A DNA stretch of 64,000 nt, taken from contig PYSS01000022.1 in the NCBI GenBank assembly GCA_003049465.1, forward strand, positions 186,001 through 250,000. The letters run 5' to 3'. The DNA is from Magnaporthiopsis rhizophila (taxonomy: Eukaryota; Ascomycota; Sordariomycetes; Magnaporthales; Magnaporthaceae). This document shows positions 53,003 through 63,644 of the stretch, in pieces. The position numbers were made by a program, and so were the translations under genes. The notes under the pieces were generated by a model. It worked only from the letters and a program-made list of their open reading frames with translations. It was not told the origin of the DNA and searched no databases. Within the stretch, counting starts at the first letter, position 1. The number at the start of each line of letters is the position of its first letter.

Positions 53003-53733
53003 NNNNNNNNNNNNNNNNNNNNNNNNNNNNNNNNNNNNNNNNCCCCCCCCCCCCCCCCCCCTGCAAGAAACCCCGCATATGTTATCGTGTTTTCTCTATT
53101 TCAGCTCGAGGCGAGTGGCGCAAGATCCATTTGATCCCTTCTGCCATTCTGCCAACACCCGTTCGACTGCCGACGCGCGAGGCGCGGGAGGGGCGTAGCT
53201 CTAAGCCTGGGCATGGGCGCTACGCTGTCGGGCCGGCGGGATCTTATTTTTATCTAGTGCCGTAGCGTGGGTTTGGGCGGCCGCCGCGTGTGTGCTCGGT
53301 TGCGCCATGGAAGCCGTAGCGCTCCCGTGGTTTGTCGACTCACTCAGTGACGTGACGGCTATGGGCACGGGTTGTTTGCGTAACGGGGCTGGATCTTATA
53401 TCGCTGCCTAAGGCACCTACGTGTCTCTGTAAAGGGCTAGATCTCTTCCCATTCCCGTCGGATATGTCCTAGCTCGGCAGAGCGGCGCTCGACTCCTGGC
53501 CCATTCTGCGTTCGAGCCGGCCACAGCCGCGCTAGCCTCGATGCGCGGCAAGATGATGGCCTGACGAGGCCACGTATATATCTGGCAGACGTGCATCCCT
53601 TGGCCCTGCAAGTCAACGCCTCTGATCCCTTGTCGGTGCTGAACCTGTCTCCCTGGAGGCTTCATCGCGTTTCGCAAAGCCCCTTCTCCCGTCATCTTGG
53701 CAGTTCCTTGGCACCCGTCCACCCGCCGCTGCA
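52297..53733. other. Intergenic region with assembly gap
   Basis: No gene seen. Contains the poly-C/N tract (listed separately) and a TATATAT box at 53575-53581, about 155 nt before the nuclease ATG. Confidence 0.5.
52971..53061. repeat. Poly-C homopolymer interrupted by 40 N (assembly gap)
   Basis: 32 C, then 40 N (53003-53042), then 19 C. The true length of the tract is unknown. Any reading frame of poly-Pro across it is an artefact. Confidence 0.95.
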
Positions 53734-54579
53734 ATGAGGCTCGCGGCTTTGGTTTCGCTTTCTCTCGTGGCTTTGGCCACTGCCGTTCCTGTATGCTTTC
53801 TACTGGAATCCAGCGGTGGGAGGAATTGTACACACTAACACGACTCCACGCAGTACGGCATCACCAGCAGCACCGAGGCCAAGAGCGTCCTGGCGCAGCT
53901 CAAAGTCGCGCCCAGCGGCTCGGCCTATTGCTACAGTCTGGCCCAGTTCGGCTCTGTGCAGATGCGGACTGACAAGTGTGATACCGAGTAAGCATGGGCC
54001 GGGTCTCTTTTTTTCTTCTCTACATACCGCCTCAAAACGGGACCCAAGTAAAAGGTATCGAAAGCTGACCATCGCCTTGCAGAGAGATCGTGCGTTGGCG
54101 GGACGCATCGACAAACGCCCAAGTGGACGATAAGTGCAGCCTAGTGATGGGCACCTGGACCAGCCCCTGGGACGGCGTGACCTGGCCGTCCTCCCAGGCG
54201 GACAAGATCTCCGTTGAGCGCCTGATTACCCGCTTGAACGCATGGATCGTGAGTATATCCCCTGAAAGTGTATGCCTAGTCACCGCAAACTTCCGGCTGC
54301 TGACGTTTTTTTTGTGTCACAAATCAGTCCGGTGCAAGCGCGTGGACCGCAGAAAAGCGACAGCTCTTCCTCAACGACCTCGAGCGCCCGGAGCTCTGAG
54401 CTGTCACCAAGACTTTGGGCACGACCAGGGGCGACAAGACGCCCGAGGCGTGGAAGCCGCCGCTGTCCACGGCGCGCTGCAACTACGCAGTAGCCTGGGT
54501 CGACGTCAAGGGCTACTGGGGCCTGTCCGTCACGCAGGCCGAGAAGACGGCGCTGTTGAGCATGCTTAATGTGTGCTGA
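53734..54579 (+). pseudogene. Secreted HNH-type (DUF1524-like) nuclease, inactivated
   Basis: Four exons (53734-53790, 53854-53987, 54083-54248, 54328-54579) join cleanly. MRLAALVSLSLVALATAVP is a signal peptide. YGITSSTEAKSVLAQLKVA, VDDKCSLVMGTWTSPWDGVT, NAWISGASAWTAEKRQLFLN and DKTPEAWKPPLSTARCNYAV match the fungal secreted HNH endonuclease family related to the GmrSD/DUF1524 group. Two kinds of damage show. First, an in-frame TGA (54397-54399) follows LNDLERPEL, where relatives have a residue such as Trp; TGG to TGA would explain it. Second, the expected Asp-x-x-His-(V/L)-(V/I)-P-L metal motif before NAW reads KISVERLITRLNAW, so the catalytic His is gone, and the later Asn-Gln-x-K-GD reads TTRGD. 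The 3' part after the stop is still well preserved to the final NVC and TGA at 54577-54579. Confidence 0.75.
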
Positions 54580-55269
54580 GGGTGTGAAGAAAAGTTGTGT
54601 TGCGGGAGTTAGGTTTGTTCCGGTTTATATGACGCTTTGGTACGCTTCTTGGTGTTGTCTGTCCCTTGATGTTTTGTGGAAAGCCGTTTATACCGCGTCG
54701 CCCTTGTTCGTTGTTTATGGTAGACTTCAAAAATGGGCACCAAGGCCGCGTGCAATGGCGGCCCGTCTTCCTATTCGCCGTCCGATGTAGAATAAGTTTT
54801 ACCTGCACCCTACGATTGTGGGTGGCACGCCAACATTGCAATGTGCACATTTGGTTCAGCCTAGCTGCAGGATTGTGAGCATCTCATTGGCTGTTTCCGC
54901 ACAACGCCGCCCGTTTTTGAAGGCCGCATGTGAAATATTGGCACGGCCACGGTCGTTGGTCGCCCCACGACAAACGGGAGCCTTTGGTTTGACGTGGCAG
55001 AACGATGGATGCAGCAAAGGCAGGCCGGGTCTGATCATATTAGGCGTCTTGCGGAAGGTATTCTCGGCAGTTGATAGCATTGCAGCGAGTCCTCCTCCGA
55101 GCAGACATACACCTGATGTAGTGGTAGTTGCAGATTGTGTATATATTGGCCTCGACTGCCCCAAGGCAGCGTCGTGTTTTTGCGACAGAAACCTCATCCT
55201 CACTTCCTTCACTTTGCTCTCCTCCAAACTCGCTACAGCCAATCAACAACCGCCATTTCTGCCACCGCC
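54580..55269. other. No gene seen; promoter of the CorA-like gene
   Basis: TATATATT at 55140-55147 is 123 nt upstream of the next ATG. No coding frame. Confidence 0.45.
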
Positions 55270-57187
55270 ATGCCACCGCCGGCTACCCAATCCGCGGCGG
55301 CATCATCGCCGGCACTAGGTGCCGATGATGCTCCTCCATGGACACCGTCAACCAAGGGCATTAATGTCACTTTCAACGATAATGGCATGTCCAGAGTCTT
55401 TTCACTCACCTCCAACACCGTGCACCGCCTCCCGCGGTGGCTGGACGGGAGCGGCCAAGGCGTTGAGGATGACGAGGCGTCGCTCATTGTCCTCGGCCGC
55501 AGCTTCGGACACGCTAAGAAGCCGTGCATATGGGCCAGCCTGGCGCAGATGCAGACGCTGGTGCGTCACTGCGGCATCCCACGGAAGATCATGGACTACA
55601 TAATGAAGTACGAAATCCTCGGCGGGCGGCCGATATCTGCCACCGACTGGCCGCTACCGCAGTCCCCTTGCACCTGGCATGCGATACCTGTGCCGAACCA
55701 CTCTCGAGGTGCTCACCTCACCATCCTTGTTCCGGCGGTCGACCAGATCCTGGTTTTCCAGATGCCGGCACCGGTAGACGGCTCCGCGAGCCCTGCCAGA
55801 TCAGGCCCCCTCAAAATCCTCCTGGTCGTTAACGAGACGGCCATGTTCAAACAGGCCTCGGATGTCGTGCAGGCATCCCGGGGACAGCCCGCTGCTCAGG
55901 ACACCCTGAATGCCCTGTACGGGCACCTGCTAGCCCACCTCGAGGCGAACGTAGTATTATGGAGTGATTCGTACGGGGTCCTTGGCAGCGCGGCCGAGTC
56001 CAATGTAAGATGACTGCCAATGGATGGAAGTGATGGTGGGAGATGGCGAGATGAGGCTGGCATGCTGACAGATAAACCACATATCAATCGCTTAGATCGC
56101 TCAAGTCAAGAGGGAATCCGAAGGCATTCTCACCCCCGAAGCCTTCACCACTCTCGACGAGTCCATTTCTCGACTCGAGCAGTTGCTAGATGGCATGCGC
56201 CGGCTGGAAGCCACGACGGTTTACGTTTCCAAGCTTTTCGCGCCCGCAGCCGAGCGGAACCTGATCAGGATGGAAAACCTGGACCGCGCGGACGCGCTGC
56301 TTGCCCTGATTCGTTGCGGCATCCAGACCTTGGAGAGGCGGTACAACTGGAGCATGTTCGAGAAGGGTACCGTAAGTTTGATCCGTATCCGCCGAACCAC
56401 CCTCGGTATTATTGACACACGTATCACAGATCGTCGAGACGGTGCACGTCAACAACAACAGACTAGCAAGGGACAACATCAGCGAGCTCCGCCGCATCGC
56501 CGAGCAGAACCTCAAGGACGCGGCGGTGTTCCAAAAGATCAGCCTGCGAGTGGCCCAGGACTCGAGGCAGATGAAGCGCCTGGCTTATCTGAACATGGCT
56601 TTTTTGCCGTCCGCCATGGCCGCTGTGCGTTCTTTATTTTCCCTCTTCCTCTCCCACCATTCAGCCTTCCATTTTCTAGCCCCTTGAGTGCTGACCGAGC
56701 GACCTAAAAGGCCTTCTTCTCCACCCCGTTCATGGCTCTAGACGACACCATGTCCTTCAAAGCCTCGGGCAAGCTCTGGATGTTCTTCCTCCTCGCCGGG
56801 ATCCTGACCGCAGCCACGTTCGCGACATCAGTGGTGTGGGACAGGGTCGAGCATGGCAGGATGTTGTCGTCGTCCCGTCTGGGAGCCGATGGCAATATGG
56901 ACCCGAGTGGAGAGGAGGCGGTCGAGGGCTCGGGCGGGCGGCACTTGGAGCCGAACGAGCAGCCGGTGTTTACGGATCACCAAGACGTCTTGCTGGCCTT
57001 CCTGGACATGATGCGCCGGAAGGAATCTTGTGCGAGCACGAGTGATGGGGACGGGGAAGGGGATGGGGATGGGGATGGCGGCTCGACTGTAGAGAATGGT
57101 GCCATGACGAGTGGCGCTGAAGCCGTGGGCGGGCTTGCCATTGAAGGCGAGGGAAATGGCGCGGGGACGGTGCGGAGGAGGGGATGA
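55270..57187 (+). CDS. CorA-like two-helix membrane protein, 560 aa
   Basis: Exons 55270-56004, 56096-56371, 56430-56624 and 56711-57187 sum to 561 codons. The N-terminal 245 residues (GINVTFNDNGMSRVFSLTSN, LIVLGRSFGHAKKPCIW) precede long helices (ILTPEAFTTLDESISRLEQL, IVETVHVNNNRLARDNISEL, VFQKISLRVAQDSRQMKRL). They run into two close membrane helices, LAYLNMAFLPSAMAAAFFST and LWMFFLLAGILTAATFATS. That stalk-plus-two-helix end is the layout of divergent fungal CorA-like metal-transporter homologues. The canonical Gly-Met-Asn loop is not present (FFSTPFMAL instead), so magnesium transport should not be assumed. The cytosolic tail is acidic, with a Gly-Asp repeat from a GGGGAT-type minisatellite. 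All splice borders are canonical. Confidence 0.72.
57043..57080 (+). repeat. GGGGA(T/C/A)-type minisatellite in coding sequence
   Basis: About six imperfect 6-nt units within the last exon of the CorA-like gene, encoding alternating Gly-Asp/Glu. Confidence 0.7.
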
Positions 57188-57971
57188 GAGAAACTGCGTC
57201 AGGGTGTGACGATGCGGAGAAAAGCAGCATGCCTTCGGGTGCTTGTTGTTCTACCGGGCGCTGGTCGCGGTCGCACTCGTTTCACCGAATCCGCTCAGAG
57301 TTATGAAAAGGAAGACACTTATATATCCACCAAACTTAGCACAGCCCTCAGGTATTGGCTAGAGTTCTTTAATAAACCGCATTTTCCTATGTACAGTAGC
57401 AGGACCAAAAGAAAAGAAAAAAAGCCCGAGCCGAAACTTGCCACCGAACCGGTTCTTTGTAATCTTCTGCTCATAATGCGTCAAAGATTCCTGGCTACAT
57501 TTGCGGCAGGCTTTCATGATATGGAACTTTCTGCAGACCGAAAACCTGGAACAAGAACAGATAGAAAAGATTAACCCAGACCGTAAGAACTGCTGCCGGA
57601 ACCCGTTGTTGAGCAGGTTCCTCTGTCTTGGGATTTTCTGCGTCCACTTTCCGTTCCACTCCTTGCCCCGGGCTTACCTGCAAGCACTCGGGCGGGGCTC
57701 GCTGTTGCTGCTCGTTCACTAGTGTTGGCGAGCTTGAGCGTCTTGATCCCGCACACTCCTCTGTCTCAACCGAAACCTCTGGAAGGTCCCACACGCTCTC
57801 TCGGATTAGATCTCGCTGCGGCCGCATAAGCGACTCGGCGGAACACAGCAGACGATTCCGCAGTTCGATGTGATCGCCCAGTTCCAGTGCCGGTGGGGCC
57901 TGCAAACTGGCTGAGCCGGCAGACGGAGAGGGCGCCCCGAGAGAAGGTGGTTCAGGCTGAGCAGGGTTTGG
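57188..57971. other. Convergent 3' region, no gene seen
   Basis: Between the CorA-like gene (plus) and the 319-aa gene (minus). AATAAA at 57371-57376 is 184 nt after the CorA-like stop. Confidence 0.5.
57371..57376 (+). terminator. Poly(A) signal AATAAA
   Basis: Canonical signal in the 3' flank of the CorA-like gene. Confidence 0.4.
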
Positions 57972-58992
57972 CTACGAGCCGCCAGTCGCCTGTGATCGGA
58001 GGGAGGCTGTCTCTGGCCGAAGTTCGTGAAACACCGCCTGCTGGGGGTCGGGCAGCTCGACAGGTCGCCTGATGCAGTTCTCCAGAACCATGGCCTGCTC
58101 CAGACCTGCCGCGAGCATGTCCAACCCCGGCTTCTCGCCGTAGTAGGCGCCGATGAGGGTTGTTGATATCTGCCCCGGCCTGCGCCCATTTGGCCTGAAC
58201 TTGAACTTCCTCCCCACCTGCCTCAGTCGGTCGCCCATGCTTTCTAGCTTGCCCTGTACTTTCACATCCATCATGAAGGCTTGGCCGCCGTGCGTAAAGG
58301 TGAACGCTGTGTGAACCGTGCCGTTTTGGCCGCTCTCCAGCTTGTTCTCGCCGAGATCCCACACAATGCTGCGATAGATTCCGTTGTCGTCGGCGGACAT
58401 GCTCCCGTGGAAGTTCCAGCGATGGCAGAGCTGGAAGGAAGTCTCAAAGGACTTGCCCAATCCGGAGACGGTGGTTCCCATGACGGAGATGTTTGGCTGG
58501 AGGCTTGCGTGAATCTGCTTCTGCTCGGCCCTTTGACTCCCCACGAGACTTTTCGGGCCGTAGAAGTCTGTCATCTGGCTAGGAAACATGCTTGGCCCTG
58601 CCTGGTCCCGAAGGGTGACGGTGACTGTCGCAGACGTAATCTTGCAATCTGGTTTTTGTTGAAAGACCAGGTCCATGTAGATGACCCCTGCGGCCATTTT
58701 TCCGTGCGAGATTGTCCCCCATCTCGACTTTCGACTATAGAAGAAGAGAATATGGGTTAGGGCTGCGAGACCAACGAACGAGGATTGAGACTTACAATAG
58801 GAATTTGCAGTCAATCTTGACGTCGCCGAGATCTGCGCCGCCGGCAGAGTAGCTTCCCGCGCATCGATGATCGAACCGCTCGTAATCGTGACTGCCAGCC
58901 TTCCTGTTCCAGGGCCCCTGCTTCATGAGATTTGGGTAAGGAAGGCTGGCGCTTGGCTCAGCGGCCTCTAGTCTGCGCGGCTGGATCATCAT
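57972..58992 (-). CDS. Conserved fungal protein of unknown function, 319 aa
   Basis: Exons 58992-58796 and 58734-57972 (61-nt intron, GTAAGT...CTATAG) sum to 320 codons. The start MMIQPRRLEAAEPSASLPYP was chosen at the first of two adjacent Mets. The folded part is beta-rich: HDYERFDHRCAGSYSAGG, DVKIDCKFL, RKSRWGTISHGKMAAGVIYM, DLVFQQKPDCKITSATVTVT, and FQLCHRWNFHGSMSADDNGI. It ends with RKFKFRPNGRRPGQISTTLI. There is no signal peptide, membrane helix or catalytic motif. I recall similar unnamed proteins in Sordariomycetes, sometimes near accessory genes, but know no function. Confidence 0.7.
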
Positions 58993-59666
58993 GTTGTACA
59001 GATCCAAGCGATGGCAATAGGATGGCAATAGGAGTTACAGAACAGCACAAGTCTCGGTGAAGGGGCCAGGGATGGAGGATAGGAATAGGAGGAGCACCGA
59101 GATTTGACTTCTGGGAATGGAAAAGAGGACGAGGGATGTCGAGAGGGCTCCGAGGACATGGACCGCCCTCCACAGCCAGGGCGGTGCAGAGCCTTAGCGG
59201 GGGTCGCTGCACACCACAAATGGCACAAGGCAGTGCCACATGCAGTTGGATAAGCAGTGGCGTGCCAATTTCCGGGCTTCATGCAGGCGCGTCACAGCCA
59301 GCCAACCATCAAGGCCCTGCACAAACAAGTGAGCGCTCCGATGGAGGCGCTGGCCCTGCCTATCAGACCAAGCTCCAGCCAGGCTGTGTTGCTTCGCCCC
59401 TCGCTCCTTGCTTTGGCGACCCCTCACTACCGGGTAAGGCTCCAGCGTCAATTTGTGTGGCGAGGGCGAGCTGGACGGAGTAGGTGCCCTTAGAAAGCCG
59501 CGCCCTCTGGTGGGAGGGGCTGGGGTTCTCTCGATTCCACACATTCTCGCCCATTCCCAGTCTGTTCGGGATTCCGAGATCAAACAGCAAAAGCGTTCGC
59601 TGCTCGAGCATCCAGCTTCTCGTGGGCTGCTTCCACTCATTATCCGAACTAGCTTCGTCCTCAACG
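58993..59666. other. Divergent promoter region, no gene seen
   Basis: Separates the minus-strand 319-aa gene from the plus-strand 1059-aa gene. No recognisable element. Confidence 0.5.
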
Positions 59667-62600
59667 ATGGTCGGCTCGAAAAACTACGTGGGGGGTACCC
59701 GCAAGGCCACCCCGGACGCAGAAAGTCGAATTCCATCCTTCCTGAGGAAGTCCCATCGACAAAACGAGAGCATGCTAGACACAACAATGGTGAAGAGGCG
59801 CCAGAGCACCCCGGTCAATCATAGCCCTCGCAGAATACCGGATAGGGTGCGTTACGAGGACTTGAGATCTTCATTGACACCCGGGACCTACCGTACCCCC
59901 CCCTCCATCGCTCCCTGCATCGTCCCCACTCGCATTCCGTCGCCCGACAGCAACGGAGGGGATAACGGAAAGGTCGGCGGAGAGGACGACGGAGATGACA
60001 GCTTCCAATTCCATTGCCAGACGATGCTCGACCCCAATTTACCCACCAACATCTCGGCTCATCTCGAGATTCCCATCTCAAAAGACCTGGATGACGAACT
60101 GGAAGCTTTCAGCCGCTTCAAGCGCCTTGGAGACTTTGTCGCCGCCAAGGAGCTCCTGAAAGAGATGGACAGACACTTGGACAATCCCTATATCCTAGTC
60201 CAGTACGCCGATCTGCTCTTGGATATGGGTAATTACCATGCTTTCACCAAGTTGACGTCAAATCCGACCCTGGGAGTCAACGCCATGGACTCAGAGGACG
60301 AGGAAATGCAGTTACTATCCCTGAATCTGAAGCTTCTGATCGCCAAGGCAAACACCCATCGGCAACCTACGGGGCTAACCTTTTCCGAAGCAACCGAATT
60401 GCTGTTTCAGGCTCTTGAGCTTGAGCATCTCAAACGGAGCCCTGAGATGGGTGCGACCGAGGTATTTCCCTTTTCGTGGCAGACGCGTTCGCAACCTAGA
60501 GCGGCTAGACACGGCTGCTAACTCGAAACCACGTCTCTAACCAGCTTCGGATCGTGCCACTCGCGGTACATCTGATCGCGCAAACGTGGCCCCGTAGCCT
60601 TTCCCTAGGCCAGCGCGACAGAATTGAGAACGAATGGATCGACTGGGCAGGCGTCAGCCGACGTTTGCTAACCAGTCACAGAGACTGGGAGTTCAGGGAC
60701 TTGGTGCTGGCAGGCGCAGCCTTGTTTGGCCAACAACGGTTCGCAGAGATCGTGTCCGAGGGGGGGCACATGGACTACTGTATTCAGTGGGACGAGTTCG
60801 AGAGCGACGTTTCGGCGACGCTGGCACATCTCGACCTGCTTGTGTCGCTGCTACAAAGCGCCGTTCCCGCACAAGATGGAGCCCGCATGGCAAAGGACAG
60901 GGCCGACGCCAAGTCACTGGCGAGCATCATCATGGCCCATCACCCCCGCGCTATGCGAAGCCGAACATTCGGGCACTGGCTACTCGTCGAAACAGCAATG
61001 GCGGGACGCGAGGCCTCGGGAGCTGGCGCACAGAAACTGTCCTTTGTCAAACTGATGGACCTGCCAAAACCTGTCCCCAGCGCATTCGGAGTCCCAGACT
61101 GGCCGGGCTTCCAGGTCCCTCCGACAGCAAACGAGCCCATCCGGACAGCGATGGCCATGGCAAAAGAGATGGAGGACTACACCACCCAGGCCGCTTGCCA
61201 CCGACTGCTGGCCCAGCGGTCCTGCAAGCCCGTCCGGGAGTTGCGCGAGCTGTATTACCTTCAAGCGGCGCAAGGGGATCGCACCGGTCAGCACGCGACG
61301 TGCTTGGCTCGCTACTATGGATGCAGCGACTCTGGCTCTCAGATAGGGCTTCTGAATGACCTCAAGAGCTTTGAGGGCGGACAGGTCAAGGGGTTTGACG
61401 GGACACTCCCTGAGCGCCACCGCATTATCAAGGAGGCGCTGCAGAGCCACCTGATGCCTAATGGGATTGTCGACGAAAGGCCTGAGCCGAGCAACGGAGA
61501 TCAAGCCCAGGGGCCAGGTCTCACATCTTTGGGCACTTTCTACCGTGGACCGGAAAAGAGTGTGACAGCCTTTCCGAGCGAGGGGAGCGATCAGACTTTG
61601 GTCCTCGCGAGACCTCGCTACGGGCCCAATCCTGAGACCAGAAAGGGTCGGGATTACCAAACGAGCAGCCGTCACCTCGCTGAGGTGCAACAGAGAAACG
61701 ACAATGTCAAGATTCCGTCGCCTCGTGAACGGCCTGCCGTCTCGGAGCCTGAGGCTACGCGAGATGAGATTGGGTTCCGATATGAGTTTCCGAATAATCC
61801 TCGCGACGACGTCGAGGATTATGACACCGACAGCAGTACCAGCGATTATTCTGTTGCCACAGATTCTGTGACATGGGTAAACCCACCGCTGCGTCCCCAG
61901 ATGCCGAATCGATACCCCTGGCCCCTCTCGGGGCCGCCAACCTATGTGGACGGGACCTTGGTTCGACGTCTGGCAGCGGGTCCGGCCGCCGAAAATTCCA
62001 CGGGCGGGGAGCGGCGGGACCCTTTGTCCGACCCACAAGGCGCAAACACCCGGTCGGCCCCACCGCCCCCCCGCGAGGTACCGAGCCGGAAACTAATCAT
62101 GGACGCGCCCCCCAGCCGATGTGCAACCACAGAAGGAGTCGATGAGGACCGACAACAACCCTCCAACCCGGTGGAGATGCCAGAGGGAAGTAAGAAGTCT
62201 CTCTCTCTCTCACTACAAGCTTTTAAAGAGGCCGAAGCGGACCTCGAGAAGTCGAGAGTCGCCATGGAGGAGGCATTCCTAGTGGGAGACAACGCACGCG
62301 CAAACTCTCTCAAGGCCTTCACCATTCCAGATCAGGAGCGGCTGGTCAAGCAGCTGGGAAAGGCCACTCTGGCGGCACGTGCTGCGGCCGCATCGGCAAG
62401 CACCGTGAGGAAGCCCATCGCGAAACCTGCGCAGGACAGAGTTGAAGCATTGCGAGGTGAAGAGGCCCCAGAATCCCGAAGGCCCAGGCACAAGCCGCGC
62501 CGTCAGACAGAAGTTGGGGAGGCGCCGAAGCGAGCTTCTACGGGGTCTCTCCTTGTCAGCCCCGGCACCTGGGAAACCCCTTCGTCGCGGCCTAGAAGCT

Positions 62601-62929
62601 CGGGCGGGGGTTCGGGCCTGGCGGACAAGGAGATGCCAGGCCAGTGCAAGGAAGAGACGAAGCTAAAGCCAGAGGCAACAGCGTTGACAGCGGGTGAAGC
62701 CAACCGAGAGGAGGACGCGACTGGGGAGAGTGTCATGGAGGCTTTCGAACGGCGGGTCGGGAAAGGAGAGGGACGGAAAAATGCGACAAGGGAGGAGCAG
62801 AACGACAAGATCGAAGCTCGCGAAAAGTCACTTCCTGCGGAGAAGGCTCCGGCTGCTCCGGAAAAGGCTTGCGTGCATGCATCTGAGGGTGTTGAGGAGG
62901 TGTTGCGGAGTAGGTCAGCCATGCCCTAA
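59667..62929 (+). CDS. Large fungal protein of unknown function with TPR-like region, 1059 aa
   Basis: Exons 59667-60461 and 60545-62929 (83-nt intron) sum to 1060 codons. After a disordered start (MVGSKNYVGGTRKATPDAES), the helical repeat-like block KDLDDELEAFSRFKRLGDFV, AAKELLKEMDRHLDNPYILV, QYADLLLDMGNYHAFTKL resembles TPR-type segments common in a large unnamed family of Sordariomycete proteins. The middle continues helical (DWEFRDLVLAGAALFGQQRF, FGHWLLVETAMAGREASGAG, QAACHRLLAQRSCKPVRELR). From about residue 520 it is disordered: Pro-rich, acidic (DDVEDYDTDSSTSDYSVATD), then Lys/Glu/Ala-rich coiled-coil-like to the end. A scaffold role is plausible but unproven. The ATG at 59667 is the first after promoter-like sequence. 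Confidence 0.75.
60253..60260. promoter_or_regulatory. TGACGTCA inside coding sequence
   Basis: Exact CRE palindrome within exon 1 of the 1059-aa gene, probably incidental. Listed for completeness of the set. Confidence 0.2.
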
Positions 62930-63644
62930 AACAATTACGTATGGTTCCTTGTTTTGCAGACGTGTGGATAGTTGAGAATTATGATTCATGTTTGGCAACT
63001 TTTGTGAGTTCAGTAGAGCGGAAACCCAACGAGCGAATGGGTTCGGAAAGACTCGAGTTTGAATAGGAACTGTTTGAATAGTGCGTTGTTGAAAATTGAG
63101 AACCACGGACTGGTTATTCAAAGCAAGTACAAGCGGAGCAACACATCAGGCGATGACAGCCTAGTGAGATCAACATGGGCGACAAAGCTATAAAAGTTTA
63201 AGGGTGTCCCACCTTGAGAGCGTGATCATGTGGTGGGAGTCCTCGTGAGGTTGCGGTTTTGAAAGAGAATCGAACAAACAGTCTGTAGGCAAACCTGTAA
63301 GAGCGCCAAGTGGATCTTGTGTGGAAACAAGGCAGAAGGAGGTATTTATCAGACGACCTGTTCCTGTGCCGTATGTGGAAGGAGCAACGGACCAGAATAC
63401 GTGCTTGCCGTGGAAGCCATCGAGCGTGCAAACCCCGACGAAAAAATTTAGCATCAACAGCTGCGAGTTTCTCGTCCGTCAAACTCACCTCGGCCTGACC
63501 TCCGACACCGTCGTCATCAAAGGCACGACGCATCACAACTGCCATCTCAAAAGCAGTTCCCCTCCTTTCCGAGACCATCGAGATAGTAGGCAACAGCGGC
63601 AAGCAGTGCTTTCCGACAACCCGCACGACCGAATTCGCCAGACA
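62930..63644. other. No gene seen
   Basis: 3' flank of the 1059-aa gene and promoter of the next gene. Confidence 0.45.

Noticed and set aside
52936..53265. Reading frame spanning the poly-C/N tract (poly-Pro)
   Set aside because: Artefact of the homopolymer and Ns.
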